From NCBI RefSeq assembly GCF_021117365.1, contig NZ_CP088262.1:2251001-2315000 (forward strand): DNA of 64,000 nt, written 5' to 3'. The notes below the pieces were generated by a model. The model did not search any database, was not told where the DNA came from, and saw nothing but the letters and a program-made list of their open reading frames with translations. The DNA is from Nocardioides sp. cx-173 (GTDB taxonomy: Bacteria; Actinomycetota; Actinomycetes; Propionibacteriales; Nocardioidaceae). The translations under genes were made by a program, and so were the position numbers. How positions within the stretch are numbered: the stretch's first letter is position 1; each line of letters begins with the position of its first letter. Below are positions 31,162 through 41,046 of the stretch, in pieces.

Positions 31162-31689
31162 TCAGCGTCCCGGCCTGGCGGCGGCGCTCCGCACCAGCGA
31201 CGTCACGACGACGACGCTGAACACGATCAGCCCGCACACCATGGCGCGGGCCAGCTGTCCCTCGGCGTGCACGTCCCCATAGCCGACCGTGGCCATGGTG
31301 CTGAGGGTGAAGTAGAGCGCGTCGGTGCGGGTGCTGAGGCCGTCGAACTGACGAGGGGCGAGCAGCTCGACGAGGTAGAAGGCCAACGAGAACGCCGCGA
31401 CGAGCGCCACCACCATGATCGTCAGCACGCCGCCGGGGCGCATCTCGGCGCCACGGCGGACGTGGCGCAGCTCGAGCGCCATCGCTCCCCCGACCAGAGC
31501 GAGGCCGGCCACCGTCAGCAGCAGGCTGGCCGCGATGGCGGCGGTGGATCCGGCCCACTCGACGGGGAAGGCGAAGTAGGCGACGAGCACGCCGGTGGAC
31601 GCCCAGGCCGGGTGCTGCCAGCGCGCGACGCCGCGAGCACGACCGGAGCCGTCCCGCTCGTGCGACGGGGGAACGGACTCCGCGGCCAT
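31162..31689 (-). CDS. Two-TM potassium channel family protein
   Basis: A 175-residue ion channel. Two hydrophobic helices lie in the N-terminal half, then a KcsA-like unit of helix, pore loop with selectivity filter TVGYGDV near residue 133, and a final helix. No cytoplasmic RCK domain is present. ATG 31689 has AGGAGG six bases upstream. It is divergent from the PNPOx/UspA pair; co-location of K+ channel, PNPOx and Usp genes suggests a stress or hypoxia setting, which is inference. Confidence 0.88.
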   Translation of the reverse strand: MAAESVPPSHERDGSGRARGVARWQHPAWASTGVLVAYFAFPVEWAGSTAAIAASLLLTVAGLALVGGAMALELRHVRRGAEMRPGGVLTIMVVALVAAFSLAFYLVELLAPRQFDGLSTRTDALYFTLSTMATVGYGDVHAEGQLARAMVCGLIVFSVVVVTSLVRSAAARPGR

Positions 31690-32061
31690 GGCGACCTCCT
31701 GAGGCGGCAGGACTCCAGCCACCGCGACTGGAGGTCGTGCGGCGCGTCGTGCTCGCGCCGTTCCATCGTCGGGTACGGGCGAAGATGCGTCGAGGCTCGA
31801 CCTGCGTCCACCCGCGGAGGGGACTACCTGGTTCGGACGGTCCCGCCCGCCTCGCTGTGGGACCTCCGGCGGCGCTATGTCTCAGGGCGCCGTGTCCCGT
31901 CCACGTGCGATCCGGACCATCGCTCCACGGGCCTGGGGTGCGTCTCGGACCTCAGGTAGGCGCAGCGCGCACGGGACCAAGGTCCCGGTTCGGTGGGTCC
32001 GCTGGTCCCTCGCCGTCCCGGCCCTGCTGGGTGAGACTGGCTGGACGAGGAGGTGACCCAC
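31690..32061. promoter_or_regulatory. Divergent promoter region with a DosR-like box
   Basis: This 372-bp gap has no credible gene. At 31973-31986 is the perfect palindrome GGGACCAAGGTCCC, matching the core of the mycobacterial DosR/DevR box (GGGACTTTAGTCCC type) at all six outer positions on each side apart from one C/T exchange per arm. It lies 75 bp upstream of the PNPOx start. A partial second copy, GGGTCC...GGTCCC, follows at about 31996-32009. Near the channel gene there is a CTCCAG/CTGGAG inverted repeat. No TAnnnT -10 is evident for the rightward genes. Confidence 0.5.
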
Positions 32062-32478
32062 GTGGACGCCAACCGGAGCTTAGGACGACTCGCCGAGCTC
32101 ACGCCGTACGACTGCTGGTCGCTGCTCGAGGACGTCGAGGTCGGGAGAGTGGCCTGGTGCACCATCGACGGACCGGCGGTGGTGCCGGTCAACGTCACGG
32201 TCGCCGACGGGGCGCTGTGGTTCCGCACCGCGCCGTACTCCACCCTCGTCAACCACTGCCGGGGCGGCCGGGTCGCCGTCGAGATCGACAACCTGGATCC
32301 GACGCGACGCGCCGGCTGGAGCGTGGTCGTCACCGGCATCGCCGAGATCGTGGACGGCGACGAGGTCCCCGGCGGCGTGCACCTGCTGGACACGTGGGCG
32401 CCGGGCAGCCGCACCGCCCACGTGCGCGTGGAGACTCAGCAGGTGACCGGTCGCCGGCTCACACCCCCCGCGCCCTGA
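32062..32478 (+). CDS. Pyridoxamine 5'-phosphate oxidase family protein
   Basis: A 138-residue split-barrel flavin-binding protein of the small PNPOx-like group found in actinobacterial stress regulons. Features are ELTPYDCWSLLEDVEVGRVAW at the N-terminus and VVPVNVTVADGALWFRTAPYS forming the barrel. It probably binds FMN, F420 or heme; true PdxH activity is unlikely given the length. GTG 32062 is eight bases after AGGAGG; the GTG at 32053 overlaps that site. It is followed after 54 bp by a universal stress protein gene. Confidence 0.82.
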   Translation: MDANRSLGRLAELTPYDCWSLLEDVEVGRVAWCTIDGPAVVPVNVTVADGALWFRTAPYSTLVNHCRGGRVAVEIDNLDPTRRAGWSVVVTGIAEIVDGDEVPGGVHLLDTWAPGSRTAHVRVETQQVTGRRLTPPAP

Positions 32479-32532
32479 CCACTCCCCTTCGCTGCCACCT
32501 GTCGCCCCGTCCGCCACGCCCCGAGGAGAACC

Positions 32533-33444
32533 ATGACCGACGCCCCGCAGACCCACCTCGACAGCATCTTCGTCGGCTTCGACGGCTCGGCACCGTCCGA
32601 GGCGGCCCTCGAGTGGGCCGCGGAGCAGGCGTCGCTGGAGGGCCGGCCCCTCGTGCTGGTCCATGCCGTGGCGCCGCTGAGCTCCGGAGCCGCCGCATCG
32701 CTCGGCTCGCTCGGCATCGACACACTGCGCCTGCGTGAGGACATTCTGGCCGACGCCGAGGCGCTGCTCGAGCGCGCGCGCAAGCGTGCGACCGCCGGGC
32801 GCCCGGACCTCGAGGTGCACCAGATGGCGCGGATCGCGGATCCCCGCGAGACGCTGCTGTCGCTGGCCGGCGAGGACCGCCTCGTGGTCGTGGGCTCGCG
32901 CGGCATGGGCCCCGTCCGCAGCCTGCTCCTCGGCTCGGTCAGTCTGGCCCTCACCAAGCACGCATCGGGCCCGGTGGTCATCGTGCGGCCGAACCGGGCG
33001 GCCGAGGCCCCCGGGGACGTCCTCGTCGCGGTCGCCCTCGACGGGACCGACGGTCCCGTGCTGGACCTGGCCTTCCGGGTCGCCTCCTTCCGCGGGCAAC
33101 AGCTCACCGTGCTGCACTGCTTCTGGGACGCCAGCCAGGTCTCGAGCGGCTCCGCCGACGTGCCCGACGACGAGCCGGGCCTGGAGGATCTGCGCGCGCA
33201 GATCAGCAAGCTGGTCGAGGCGTCGCAGGCGGCGTACCCGTCGGTGCCCGTGCACCTGCAGCTCGCCCGAGGATTCGTCGACGCCCGGCTGCTGGAGGCC
33301 AGCCGCCACACCGGCCTGGTGGTGCTCGGCCACCAGCGCAAGCCCCTGCTCGGGGAGCTCGTCTACGGCTCTGTCGCACCCCAGGTCGTGGAGGCCAGCG
33401 CCTGCTCGGTGGCAGTGGTCGGTCTCGCCGACCCGGAGCACTGA
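32533..33444 (+). CDS. Tandem-domain universal stress protein (UspA family)
   Basis: A 303-residue protein of two Usp domains (about 10-155 and 165-300). The first has the complete ATP-binding motif GSRGMGPVRSLLLGSVS; the second has GHQRKPLLGELVYGSVA. Tandem ATP-binding Usp proteins of this size are typical of mycobacterial DosR regulons (Rv1996, Rv2005c, Rv2623), where they are linked to hypoxic growth arrest. ATG 32533 has AGGAG upstream. Probably co-transcribed with the PNPOx gene. Confidence 0.93.
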   Translation: MTDAPQTHLDSIFVGFDGSAPSEAALEWAAEQASLEGRPLVLVHAVAPLSSGAAASLGSLGIDTLRLREDILADAEALLERARKRATAGRPDLEVHQMARIADPRETLLSLAGEDRLVVVGSRGMGPVRSLLLGSVSLALTKHASGPVVIVRPNRAAEAPGDVLVAVALDGTDGPVLDLAFRVASFRGQQLTVLHCFWDASQVSSGSADVPDDEPGLEDLRAQISKLVEASQAAYPSVPVHLQLARGFVDARLLEASRHTGLVVLGHQRKPLLGELVYGSVAPQVVEASACSVAVVGLADPEH

Positions 33445-33553
33445 GAACGGGACCGGCCCGGCGCCGGCCCTGTCGCGCCGTGAGCGCGGGCTGGAGGCGG
33501 TGACTCTTCTCGTACCCCTCCCGGCTGACACCGGCTGGGTGCACGATGGGCGC

Positions 33554-34333
33554 ATGACCGACCTACAGCACCGCGCCAGCGAGCTCCTCCGCCTTCACCA
33601 GGACCCGAGCCTCCTCACCGTCGTCAACGTCTGGGACGTGATTACGGCGAAGGTCGTGAGCGCCGTCGAGGGCACCACCGCCCTCGCCACCGCGAGCCAC
33701 TCGATCGCGGCGTCCCGCGGCTACGAAGACGGCGAGAACATCCCGGTCGACGAGATGATCGCCGAGGTCGCGCGCATCGTCGCCGCGACCTCGTTGCCGG
33801 TCTCGGCCGACCTGGAGGGCGGCTACGGCGACGCGCCGGAGACCATCCGCAAGGCGATCGGCGTCGGCGTCGTCGGTGCCAACCTGGAGGACCAGATGAA
33901 GCCGCTGTCCGAGGCGGCCGCGCAGGTCGAGGCGGTCATGAGGGCCGCCGCCGCGGAGGGCGTCGCGGACTTCGTGCTCAACGCCCGCACCGACGCCTTC
34001 CTCAAGGCCGGTGACCGCGACCCGGCCGACGTCCTCGCCGACGCGATCGCGCGCGGGCGCGCATTCCTCGACGCCGGCGCCCCGGTGGTGTTCGTGCCGG
34101 GCCGGCTGAACGAGGAGCAGGTCGTCGCGCTCGTGGACGCCCTCGGCCCGCAGCGCCTGACCCTCATCGGCATCCCTGGCATCCCACCCTTGAGCCGCCT
34201 GGAGGAGCTCGGCGTCGCCCGCGTCTCCTACGGCCCGATGCCGCAGAACGTCGCCCTCACCGCCCTCGCCAAGCTGGTCGAGGACGTCCACGCCGGTGGC
34301 GGGGTGCCCGCCGACATGCGCATCCTGAACTGA
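33554..34333 (+). CDS. Isocitrate lyase/PEP mutase family protein
   Basis: A 259-residue TIM-barrel lyase of the PEP mutase/ICL superfamily. PVSADLEGGYGD near residue 80 provides the metal-binding Asp, ANLEDQ near 115 the second acidic site, and NARTDAF near 145 the conserved Arg. It lacks the KKCGH motif of true isocitrate lyase, so it more probably acts on oxaloacetate, 2-methylisocitrate or a phosphonate; the substrate is unknown. ATG 33554 is six bases after CACGAT, possibly leaderless. Confidence 0.87.
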   Translation: MTDLQHRASELLRLHQDPSLLTVVNVWDVITAKVVSAVEGTTALATASHSIAASRGYEDGENIPVDEMIAEVARIVAATSLPVSADLEGGYGDAPETIRKAIGVGVVGANLEDQMKPLSEAAAQVEAVMRAAAAEGVADFVLNARTDAFLKAGDRDPADVLADAIARGRAFLDAGAPVVFVPGRLNEEQVVALVDALGPQRLTLIGIPGIPPLSRLEELGVARVSYGPMPQNVALTALAKLVEDVHAGGGVPADMRILN

Positions 34334-34350
34334 CCGCGCCCCGGATTCGA

Positions 34351-34417
34351 CCCGCGGATTGGTCACAAACCGCGCGTACCGGCCGGTAGAACGTGTGGTT
34401 TGGTCACAAACCTCGGG
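34351..34417. repeat. Paired-hairpin 41-bp element, copy 7 (atypical)
   Basis: Left core GGATTGGTCACAAACC at 34356-34371 and right core GGTTTGGTCACAAACC at 34397-34412, still 41 bp apart. Here the right loop is GTCA, so the halves are direct, not inverted, whereas the other eight copies have TGAC. The left stem also carries one mismatch (GGATTG). The spacer contains the palindrome TACCGGCCGGTA. It lies between convergent stops. Confidence 0.85.
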
Positions 34418-34462
34418 TACAGCCGGCAGCCGATCGCGGTGGTCGTACGTACGGACGCGGCG

Positions 34463-35431
34463 TCAGCGCAGGGTGGTACCGACCCAGGCAGGGTCGCTGT
34501 CCGCCTGTCCCTGGATGTCGCCGTCGGAGTCGGTGGCCTGGGTCTGGCCGGCCAGTGAGCGGACGATGGCCTCGTCGACCGACAGGAAGCTGTGGCCGGG
34601 AGCCAGGTCGCGACGTACGTCGTCCTCGGTGCAGACCATGTCGTGGGCCAGGCTCCGCACGAGAGCGCGGACGGTGGCTCGTGGCAGACCCGACACCAGC
34701 GCGACGGCCTCCCCGACCAGGCACTCCGGCGCGAGGGGCAGGACCAGCTGCGGCCGCTGCAGGTCGGCGAGCGTGGCGAACCGGTCCAGCAGCTCTCGGT
34801 AGCTGAGAACCTCGTCCCCGCCGACGTCGTAGGCCCGGTTGTCCGGGTCGCCGTCGAGCGCCCGCACCAGCAGGTAGACGACGTCCTCGACGGCGACCGG
34901 CTGGATGTCGCGCTGCATCCACGCCGGCACCGGCGTCACGGCGAGCCGCTCACTGACCCGGCGCATCAGCTCGAAGGACGTCGAGCCGGCACCGATGACC
35001 ATGGCCGCGCGGAGCACGGTGGTGGGGACGGCGCAGGCCAGCAGGATGTCCTCCACCTCCAGGCGCGAGCGCAGGTGGTCGGACAGACGGCCCGGCGGCA
35101 CCAGGCCGGAGAGGTAGACGATGCGCGACACCTGGGCGTACTCGCACGCGTCGGCGACGTACTGGGCGGCCTCCCGGTCCCGCTTGAGGAACTCCCCCGA
35201 GGCCATCGAGTGCACCAGGTAGAACAGGGCGTCCACCTCACGGACGGCCAGGTGGACCGACACGGTGTCCTCGACGTCGAGATAGCGGCGCTCCACACGG
35301 TCCGACCAGGCGAAGCGGTCGAGAGCGTCCAGGTCACGCGCCGCAGCGACCACGTCGTGCCCCGCGGCGAGCAGCGACGGCACCAGCCGCGACCCGACGT
35401 ACCCCGTCGCGCCCGTCACCAGCACCCGCAT
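34463..35431 (-). CDS. NAD(P)-binding atypical SDR / NAD-dependent epimerase-like protein
   Basis: A 322-residue protein beginning at once with the Rossmann motif VTGATGYVGSRLV, followed by LVHSM near 90, VYLSGLVPPG and the RSRLEVEDIL helix of the atypical SDR group related to NmrA-like and complex-I assembly proteins. It lacks a standard YxxxK pair, so catalysis is uncertain. The C-terminal third is helical. ATG 35431 has GGAGGG six bases upstream. Divergent from the LysR-type domain gene across 76 bp, which may hint at joint control. Confidence 0.85.
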   Translation of the reverse strand: MRVLVTGATGYVGSRLVPSLLAAGHDVVAAARDLDALDRFAWSDRVERRYLDVEDTVSVHLAVREVDALFYLVHSMASGEFLKRDREAAQYVADACEYAQVSRIVYLSGLVPPGRLSDHLRSRLEVEDILLACAVPTTVLRAAMVIGAGSTSFELMRRVSERLAVTPVPAWMQRDIQPVAVEDVVYLLVRALDGDPDNRAYDVGGDEVLSYRELLDRFATLADLQRPQLVLPLAPECLVGEAVALVSGLPRATVRALVRSLAHDMVCTEDDVRRDLAPGHSFLSVDEAIVRSLAGQTQATDSDGDIQGQADSDPAWVGTTLR

Positions 35432-35507
35432 GTCCCATCCCTCCGTCGCCGCGCCCGGCAAGGCCCTCGACGCTAGCCAGTGCGTCCCACTACCCCATAC
35501 TCGGGCG

Positions 35508-36092
35508 GTGGACACCCGCCCCTTCCGCGTCGGCTTCGTCACCGGCGCGACCCCCGACAAGTGGGCGCGCGTATGGCGCCAGCGCTACCCCCGCACCCCG
35601 CTCGAGCTGGTCCCGGTGACCCAGGCCGACCAGGAGCGCGGCCTGCGAGAGGGGAGCCTGGACATGGCGCTGGTCAGGCTCCCCGTGAACCGAGAGGGCC
35701 TGCACTGCATCCCGCTGTACGACGAGGTGCCGGTCGTGGTCGCCGGGCTCGAGCACCTGGTGGCCGCCGCCGACGAGGTCACGCTGGACGACCTGGCCGA
35801 CGAGCAGCTGGTGCTCCCCCACGAGTCGGGGTGGACGCCGAGCGCCGAGCAGCTCGACTGGCCGGACATGGACCTCAAGGACGCCGTCGAGGTCGTCGCC
35901 TCCGGCACGGGGATCCTGCTCGTGCCGATGTCGGTCGCCCGGCTCCACCAGCGCAAGGACGTCGTCTACCGTCCCGTCACCGACCTGCCCACCACCAAGG
36001 TGGGCCTCGCGTGGCTCGTCGACAACGACGACGACCGGGTCCAGACCTTCATCGGCATCGTCCGCGGCCGCACCGAGCGGTCCTCGCGCTAG
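35508..36092 (+). CDS. LysR-type substrate-binding domain protein without HTH
   Basis: A 194-residue protein equivalent to the effector-binding half of LysR regulators: RVGFVTGATPDKWARVWRQRYP begins where LysR proteins have the residue-90 strand, and two alpha/beta subdomains follow (GSLDMALVRLP...VVASGTGILLVP). There is no DNA-binding domain at either end. GTG 35508 with CATACT (35496-35501) six bases upstream argues that this is the true start, not a truncation artefact. No HTH is encoded in the 76 bp upstream. It may sense a metabolite for a partner protein. Confidence 0.85.
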   Translation: MDTRPFRVGFVTGATPDKWARVWRQRYPRTPLELVPVTQADQERGLREGSLDMALVRLPVNREGLHCIPLYDEVPVVVAGLEHLVAAADEVTLDDLADEQLVLPHESGWTPSAEQLDWPDMDLKDAVEVVASGTGILLVPMSVARLHQRKDVVYRPVTDLPTTKVGLAWLVDNDDDRVQTFIGIVRGRTERSSR

Positions 36093-36112
36093 CCCTGCCG
36101 GGCCCCGCACCA

Positions 36113-36177
36113 CCCGTGGTTTGGTCACAAACCGCAGATCGCCGAGCCGCGGAGATGCGGTTTGTGACCAAACCGCG
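36113..36177. repeat. Paired-hairpin 41-bp element, copy 8
   Basis: Left core 36118-36133 and right core 36159-36174, 41 bp apart. The outer arms GTGG/CCGC pair by G-U wobble, as in copy 5. It ends 3 bp before the guaB1 stop codon and begins 20 bp after the LysR-type gene stop, almost filling the convergent gap. Confidence 0.9.
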
Positions 36178-36180
36178 TCC

Positions 36181-37636
<1,456 letters not shown>

Positions 37637-37642
37637 CGGGGC

Positions 37643-38746
37643 ATGACATCGTCCGTCGGCCGCTCCCCCGGCCGCGTCAATCTCATCGGCGAGCACACCG
37701 ACTACAACCAGGGCCTCTGCCTGCCGCTCACCATCCCCTACGCCACGACCGTCACCGCGACCTCCCGTGAGGACGACGGCGTCACGGTGCGCAGCGACAC
37801 GCAGGACGAGCCGTGGACCGGCACCCACGCCACCACGGGCCCCGGCGCCGCCGAGGGCTGGGCGACGTACGCCGTGGGCGTGCTCTGGGCCCTGCAGGAG
37901 GAAGGCTGGCACCTGCCCGGCGTCGACCTCGAGGTGCGGAGCACCGTGCCGATGGGGGCCGGGCTCTCGAGCTCGGCCGCACTGGAGTGCGCGGTCGCGG
38001 TCGCCGTGTGCGGGCTGACCGGGCGCGAGCTCACCGGCGACCTGCGCCATCAGCTGGTGGCGGCCTGCCGCCGCGCCGAGAGCGAGGTGGCCGGCGCCCC
38101 GACCGGCGGGCTGGACCAGAGCGCGGTGCTCCTCTCCGCGCCCGGCGCCGGTCTGCTGATCGACTTCGAGGACGGCTCCACCCGCGATGTGCCCCTCCCG
38201 TGGGACGAGGCCGGGCGCACCCTGCTGGTCGTGGACACCCGGGTCTCCCACGCACTCACCGACGGCGGGTACGGCGCCCGCCGTCAGGACTGTGAGGCCG
38301 CCGCCGAGGCGCTCGGGCTGCCGTCGCTGCGCCGCGCCACGCTGCGCGACGTCGGCGGGCTCGACGACCCCCGGCTCCGGGCCCGTGCTCGCCACGTGGT
38401 CACCGAGAACGCCCGCGTCGCCGACGCCGTCGCGGCCGTCGAGAGCGGCGACTGGGCCGCCCTGGGGGAGCTGATGATCGCCTCCCACGACTCGCTGCGC
38501 GACGACTACGAGGTCTCCTGCGCCGAGCTCGACCTGGTCGTCGCGACCGCGCTGGACGCCGGCGCGCTCGGCGCCCGCATGACCGGCGGCGGCTTCGGAG
38601 GCTCGGCGATCGCGCTGGTCCCGGCCGAGCGCGCCGAGGCCGTGCGCAGGGCGGTCGACGCCGCCTTCGCGGCCGCCGGCTTCGCCGCACCGCGCCACCT
38701 GGACGCCGGCCCGAGCGGCCCGGCCGAGCTCCTCAGGTCGCCGTGA
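37643..38746 (+). CDS. galK: Galactokinase
   Basis: A GHMP kinase that phosphorylates galactose at O1. The 367-residue protein has the galactokinase signature GRVNLIGEHTDYNQG starting near residue 10, the ATP-binding PMGAGLSSSAAL near 105 and the C-terminal GARMTGGGFGGSAIAL near 310. No other Leloir genes (galT, galE) are adjacent. ATG 37643 follows TAGGGT and six bases. The last 14 bp overlap the convergent DUF2252 gene. Confidence 0.95.
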   Translation: MTSSVGRSPGRVNLIGEHTDYNQGLCLPLTIPYATTVTATSREDDGVTVRSDTQDEPWTGTHATTGPGAAEGWATYAVGVLWALQEEGWHLPGVDLEVRSTVPMGAGLSSSAALECAVAVAVCGLTGRELTGDLRHQLVAACRRAESEVAGAPTGGLDQSAVLLSAPGAGLLIDFEDGSTRDVPLPWDEAGRTLLVVDTRVSHALTDGGYGARRQDCEAAAEALGLPSLRRATLRDVGGLDDPRLRARARHVVTENARVADAVAAVESGDWAALGELMIASHDSLRDDYEVSCAELDLVVATALDAGALGARMTGGGFGGSAIALVPAERAEAVRRAVDAAFAAAGFAAPRHLDAGPSGPAELLRSP

Positions 38747-40040
38747 CCCCCACGCGCCCCTCCCGGAAGGCGTGCACGAAGAGCGCGTGGTCCTCGCGGA
38801 CCCGGTCGGCGTAGCCCATCGCGAAGTCGGTCACCCAGCGCACGAGCTCGCGCCGCCGGCCCTCCACGCTCTCCGCGATCGCCTCCTCGACCTGGAAGTC
38901 GACCAGGTCCTGGTCGCTGTCCTCGTCGGAGGCGCAGTGGATCTTGGCGGTGGCGCGACCCAGCAGGTCGACCACCTGGGCGATCTCGCGGGGCTCGGTG
39001 ACGTTCGACCAGTCGAGGTCGACCTCGTACGGCGACAGCTCGCTCACGACGTAGCCGACGCCGTCCAGCTCGGTGTAGCCCAGCATCGGGTCGGTGTGCA
39101 CCTGCAGGGCCCGCTGGCTCACGACCGTGCGGTGGCCCTCGTGCTCGAAGTACCGCTCCACCTGGGTGGTGTCGACGAACCGGCTGATGGCCGGCACGTT
39201 GGCCTGCTTCATCGACAGCACGACGTCGTTGTCCAGGGCCTGGCTGTAGCCCTCGACCAGCACGTTGTACGCCGGCAGCCCGGCGCTGCCGATGCCGAAG
39301 CCCGACCTGCCGACGACGTCGCGCAGCTCGTAGAAGAGGTCGCGACCGGAGCGACGGCGCTCCGGGATGGTCTCCAAGTAGGCCTCGAAGGCCTGGACCA
39401 CCTGGGCGCGCTCCCGCTTGCCCAGACGGCGCACCCCGCGCCCCTCGCGGAAGAGCCGGATCCCCTCGATCTCCTCGGTGCTGGCGTCGAGCAGCTCGGC
39501 GCGGCGCTGGTGCCGCGCGAGGACCAGCGCCTCCTTCACCGGTCCCTCGGTGTTGTCGAGGTGCAGCGCGAAGTCGTCCTCCTCGCTGTGGCGGTACTCG
39601 TCCACCTGCGACAGGTACGCGCGCAGGTAGCGGCCGATCAGCCGCCTCACGTCGTCCTCGGGCAGCGCCTTCTGCCAGCCCACCAGCGCGAGCGACGCCG
39701 CGAAGCGCTGCAGGTCCCAGGTGAACCGCCCCAGGTAGGCCTCGTCGAAGTCGTTGATGTCGAAGACCAGCCGGCCGTCGGAGTTGAGGTAGGTGCCGAA
39801 GTTCTCCACATGCAGGTCACCGTGCACCCAGATCCGGCCGCTGCGCTCGTCGGCGAACGGGTCGTCGGCGCCGCTCACATCGGCGTAGAACAGGCAGGCC
39901 GTGCCCCGGTAGAACGCGTGCGGGTCAGAGGACATGGTGCGGAACTTGCCGCGGAACGCCGCCGGGTCGGCCTCCATCAGCGGCGCGAACGCGTCGCCCA
40001 GCGTCGACACGATCAGCTCGGTCCGCTCGTCCCCGGTCAC
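38733..40040 (-). CDS. DUF2252 family protein
   Basis: A 435-residue conserved protein with a protein-kinase/APH-like look: WVHGDLHVENFG near residue 75 resembles the HGDxHxxN catalytic loop and VFDINDFDEA near 95 the metal-binding IDFD. A C-terminal region has GIGSAGLPAYNVLVEG. Function unknown; probably a small-molecule or protein kinase. GTG 40040 is taken as start, with ATG 40073 (eleven residues longer) as an alternative; neither has a good Shine-Dalgarno. Convergent overlap with galK is 14 bp. Confidence 0.87.
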   Translation of the reverse strand: MTGDERTELIVSTLGDAFAPLMEADPAAFRGKFRTMSSDPHAFYRGTACLFYADVSGADDPFADERSGRIWVHGDLHVENFGTYLNSDGRLVFDINDFDEAYLGRFTWDLQRFAASLALVGWQKALPEDDVRRLIGRYLRAYLSQVDEYRHSEEDDFALHLDNTEGPVKEALVLARHQRRAELLDASTEEIEGIRLFREGRGVRRLGKRERAQVVQAFEAYLETIPERRRSGRDLFYELRDVVGRSGFGIGSAGLPAYNVLVEGYSQALDNDVVLSMKQANVPAISRFVDTTQVERYFEHEGHRTVVSQRALQVHTDPMLGYTELDGVGYVVSELSPYEVDLDWSNVTEPREIAQVVDLLGRATAKIHCASDEDSDQDLVDFQVEEAIAESVEGRRRELVRWVTDFAMGYADRVREDHALFVHAFREGRVGVTAT

Positions 40041-40157
40041 CCGGCAGAGACTGCCATGCTCCGCCTCACCCATCCAGAGCGTGTGAGGGCGCGTACTCAG
40101 ACGCAGCCGGGTACGCGGGCCGCTCCCCCACGGCCCTACGACGGACAGGCTGGAGGC

Positions 40158-40445
40158 ATGAGCACTCCGACCCCCTCCAAGAACACCAACGCCTTCTTCG
40201 CGCAGGCCGCGATCTCGTTCGGCATCGCGCTGCTGACCATGATCTTCGCGATCCTCTACCTGCCGGTCGACCCGTGGATCCGGGCGTTCCTCGGCCTCGG
40301 GACGCTGTTCCTCACCACGTCGTGCTTCACGCTCGCCAAGTGCGTGCGCGACACCCAGGAGAACCAGTACGTCGTCTCCCGGCTCGACCAGGCGCGCGTC
40401 GACAAGATCCTCGCCGAGCACGACCCCTTCCGTAGCGTCTCCTGA
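40158..40445 (+). CDS. YiaA/YiaB-like two-helix membrane protein
   Basis: A 95-residue inner-membrane protein with two close hydrophobic helices (about 13-35 and 42-62) joined by PVDPWIR, then a charged cytoplasmic tail (YVVSRLDQARVDKILAEHDPF). This matches the YiaAB two-helix domain; function unknown. ATG 40158 has GGAGG too close for normal use and CAGGCT six bases upstream, so leaderless initiation is more likely. A strong hairpin follows at 40475. Confidence 0.82.
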   Translation: MSTPTPSKNTNAFFAQAAISFGIALLTMIFAILYLPVDPWIRAFLGLGTLFLTTSCFTLAKCVRDTQENQYVVSRLDQARVDKILAEHDPFRSVS

Positions 40446-40474
40446 CCCCCGGCTCCGCCTCGCTCCCCCGTCCC

Positions 40475-40511
40475 AGGGCGGGCGCACCGTCCCGGACGGT
40501 GTGCCCGCCCT
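40475..40511 (+). terminator. Strong hairpin terminator after the YiaAB gene
   Basis: A 16-bp stem AGGGCGGGCGCACCGT paired with ACGGTGTGCCCGCCCT (one G-U) around loop CCCGG. Only TTC follows, so there is no real T tract. It lies 30 bp after the YiaAB stop and is very stable. Confidence 0.7.
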
Positions 40512-40567
40512 TCTGCATGCTGGTTGAATCGCCGGTAGACCGTTCGCGACGACGACAGGGAGTGCCC

Positions 40568-40930
40568 GTGGCAGCCATCGACCGGATCAAGAGCGCCGCG
40601 TCCGGGGTCGTGGTGATCGGCACCGCGCTCGGCGCGAGGGCGACCCGCACCGCGCGACCGCTGCTCGACAGGGCCGTCCAGGCGGTGCGTGCCCGGACCG
40701 GCACCGGCATGCCGACGCCCGTGGTGCCCAGTGCCGCCCCTGCCCCCGCGCCTGAGCGCCGAACCGCGCCGCAGACCCAGTCACCACCGGCATCCGGGCT
40801 GCCCACGCCCGCGGCGGTGGCGCGGAACATCGCACCGCACCCGCCGACTCCGAGCCCCGCCAAGGCGAAGCCGGCCAGAGCCTCGGCGCCGGGCGCCAAG
40901 CTGCCGGTACGCCGCAGCGCCACCGACTGA
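40568..40930 (+). CDS. Small Ala/Pro-rich basic protein, unknown
   Basis: A 120-residue protein not assigned to a family. The first 45 residues are an amphipathic Ala/Arg helix (IDRIKSAASGVVVIGTALGARA); the rest is Pro/Ala-rich and disordered with scattered Lys/Arg. GTG 40568 has AGGGAG six bases upstream. The N-terminus weakly resembles that of the histone H1-like protein encoded next (IK...GTA pattern), so the two may be distant paralogues. Real coding status is likely but not certain. Confidence 0.6.
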   Translation: MAAIDRIKSAASGVVVIGTALGARATRTARPLLDRAVQAVRARTGTGMPTPVVPSAAPAPAPERRTAPQTQSPPASGLPTPAAVARNIAPHPPTPSPAKAKPARASAPGAKLPVRRSATD

Positions 40931-41046
40931 TCCCGCTCGGGGCGCCCCGGCGCGCTCCGCTGGTGCCCAAGGTCACCCTGACCAACCGCGTCCCGGCTCG
41001 TTGGCTGGGTACAGGCATGACGAACGCACCGACGAAAGGACCTCCT

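Noticed and set aside
33554..34333. True isocitrate lyase (aceA)
   Set aside because: The protein is about 260 residues and lacks the KKCGH catalytic loop, so it belongs to the broader PEP mutase/ICL superfamily.
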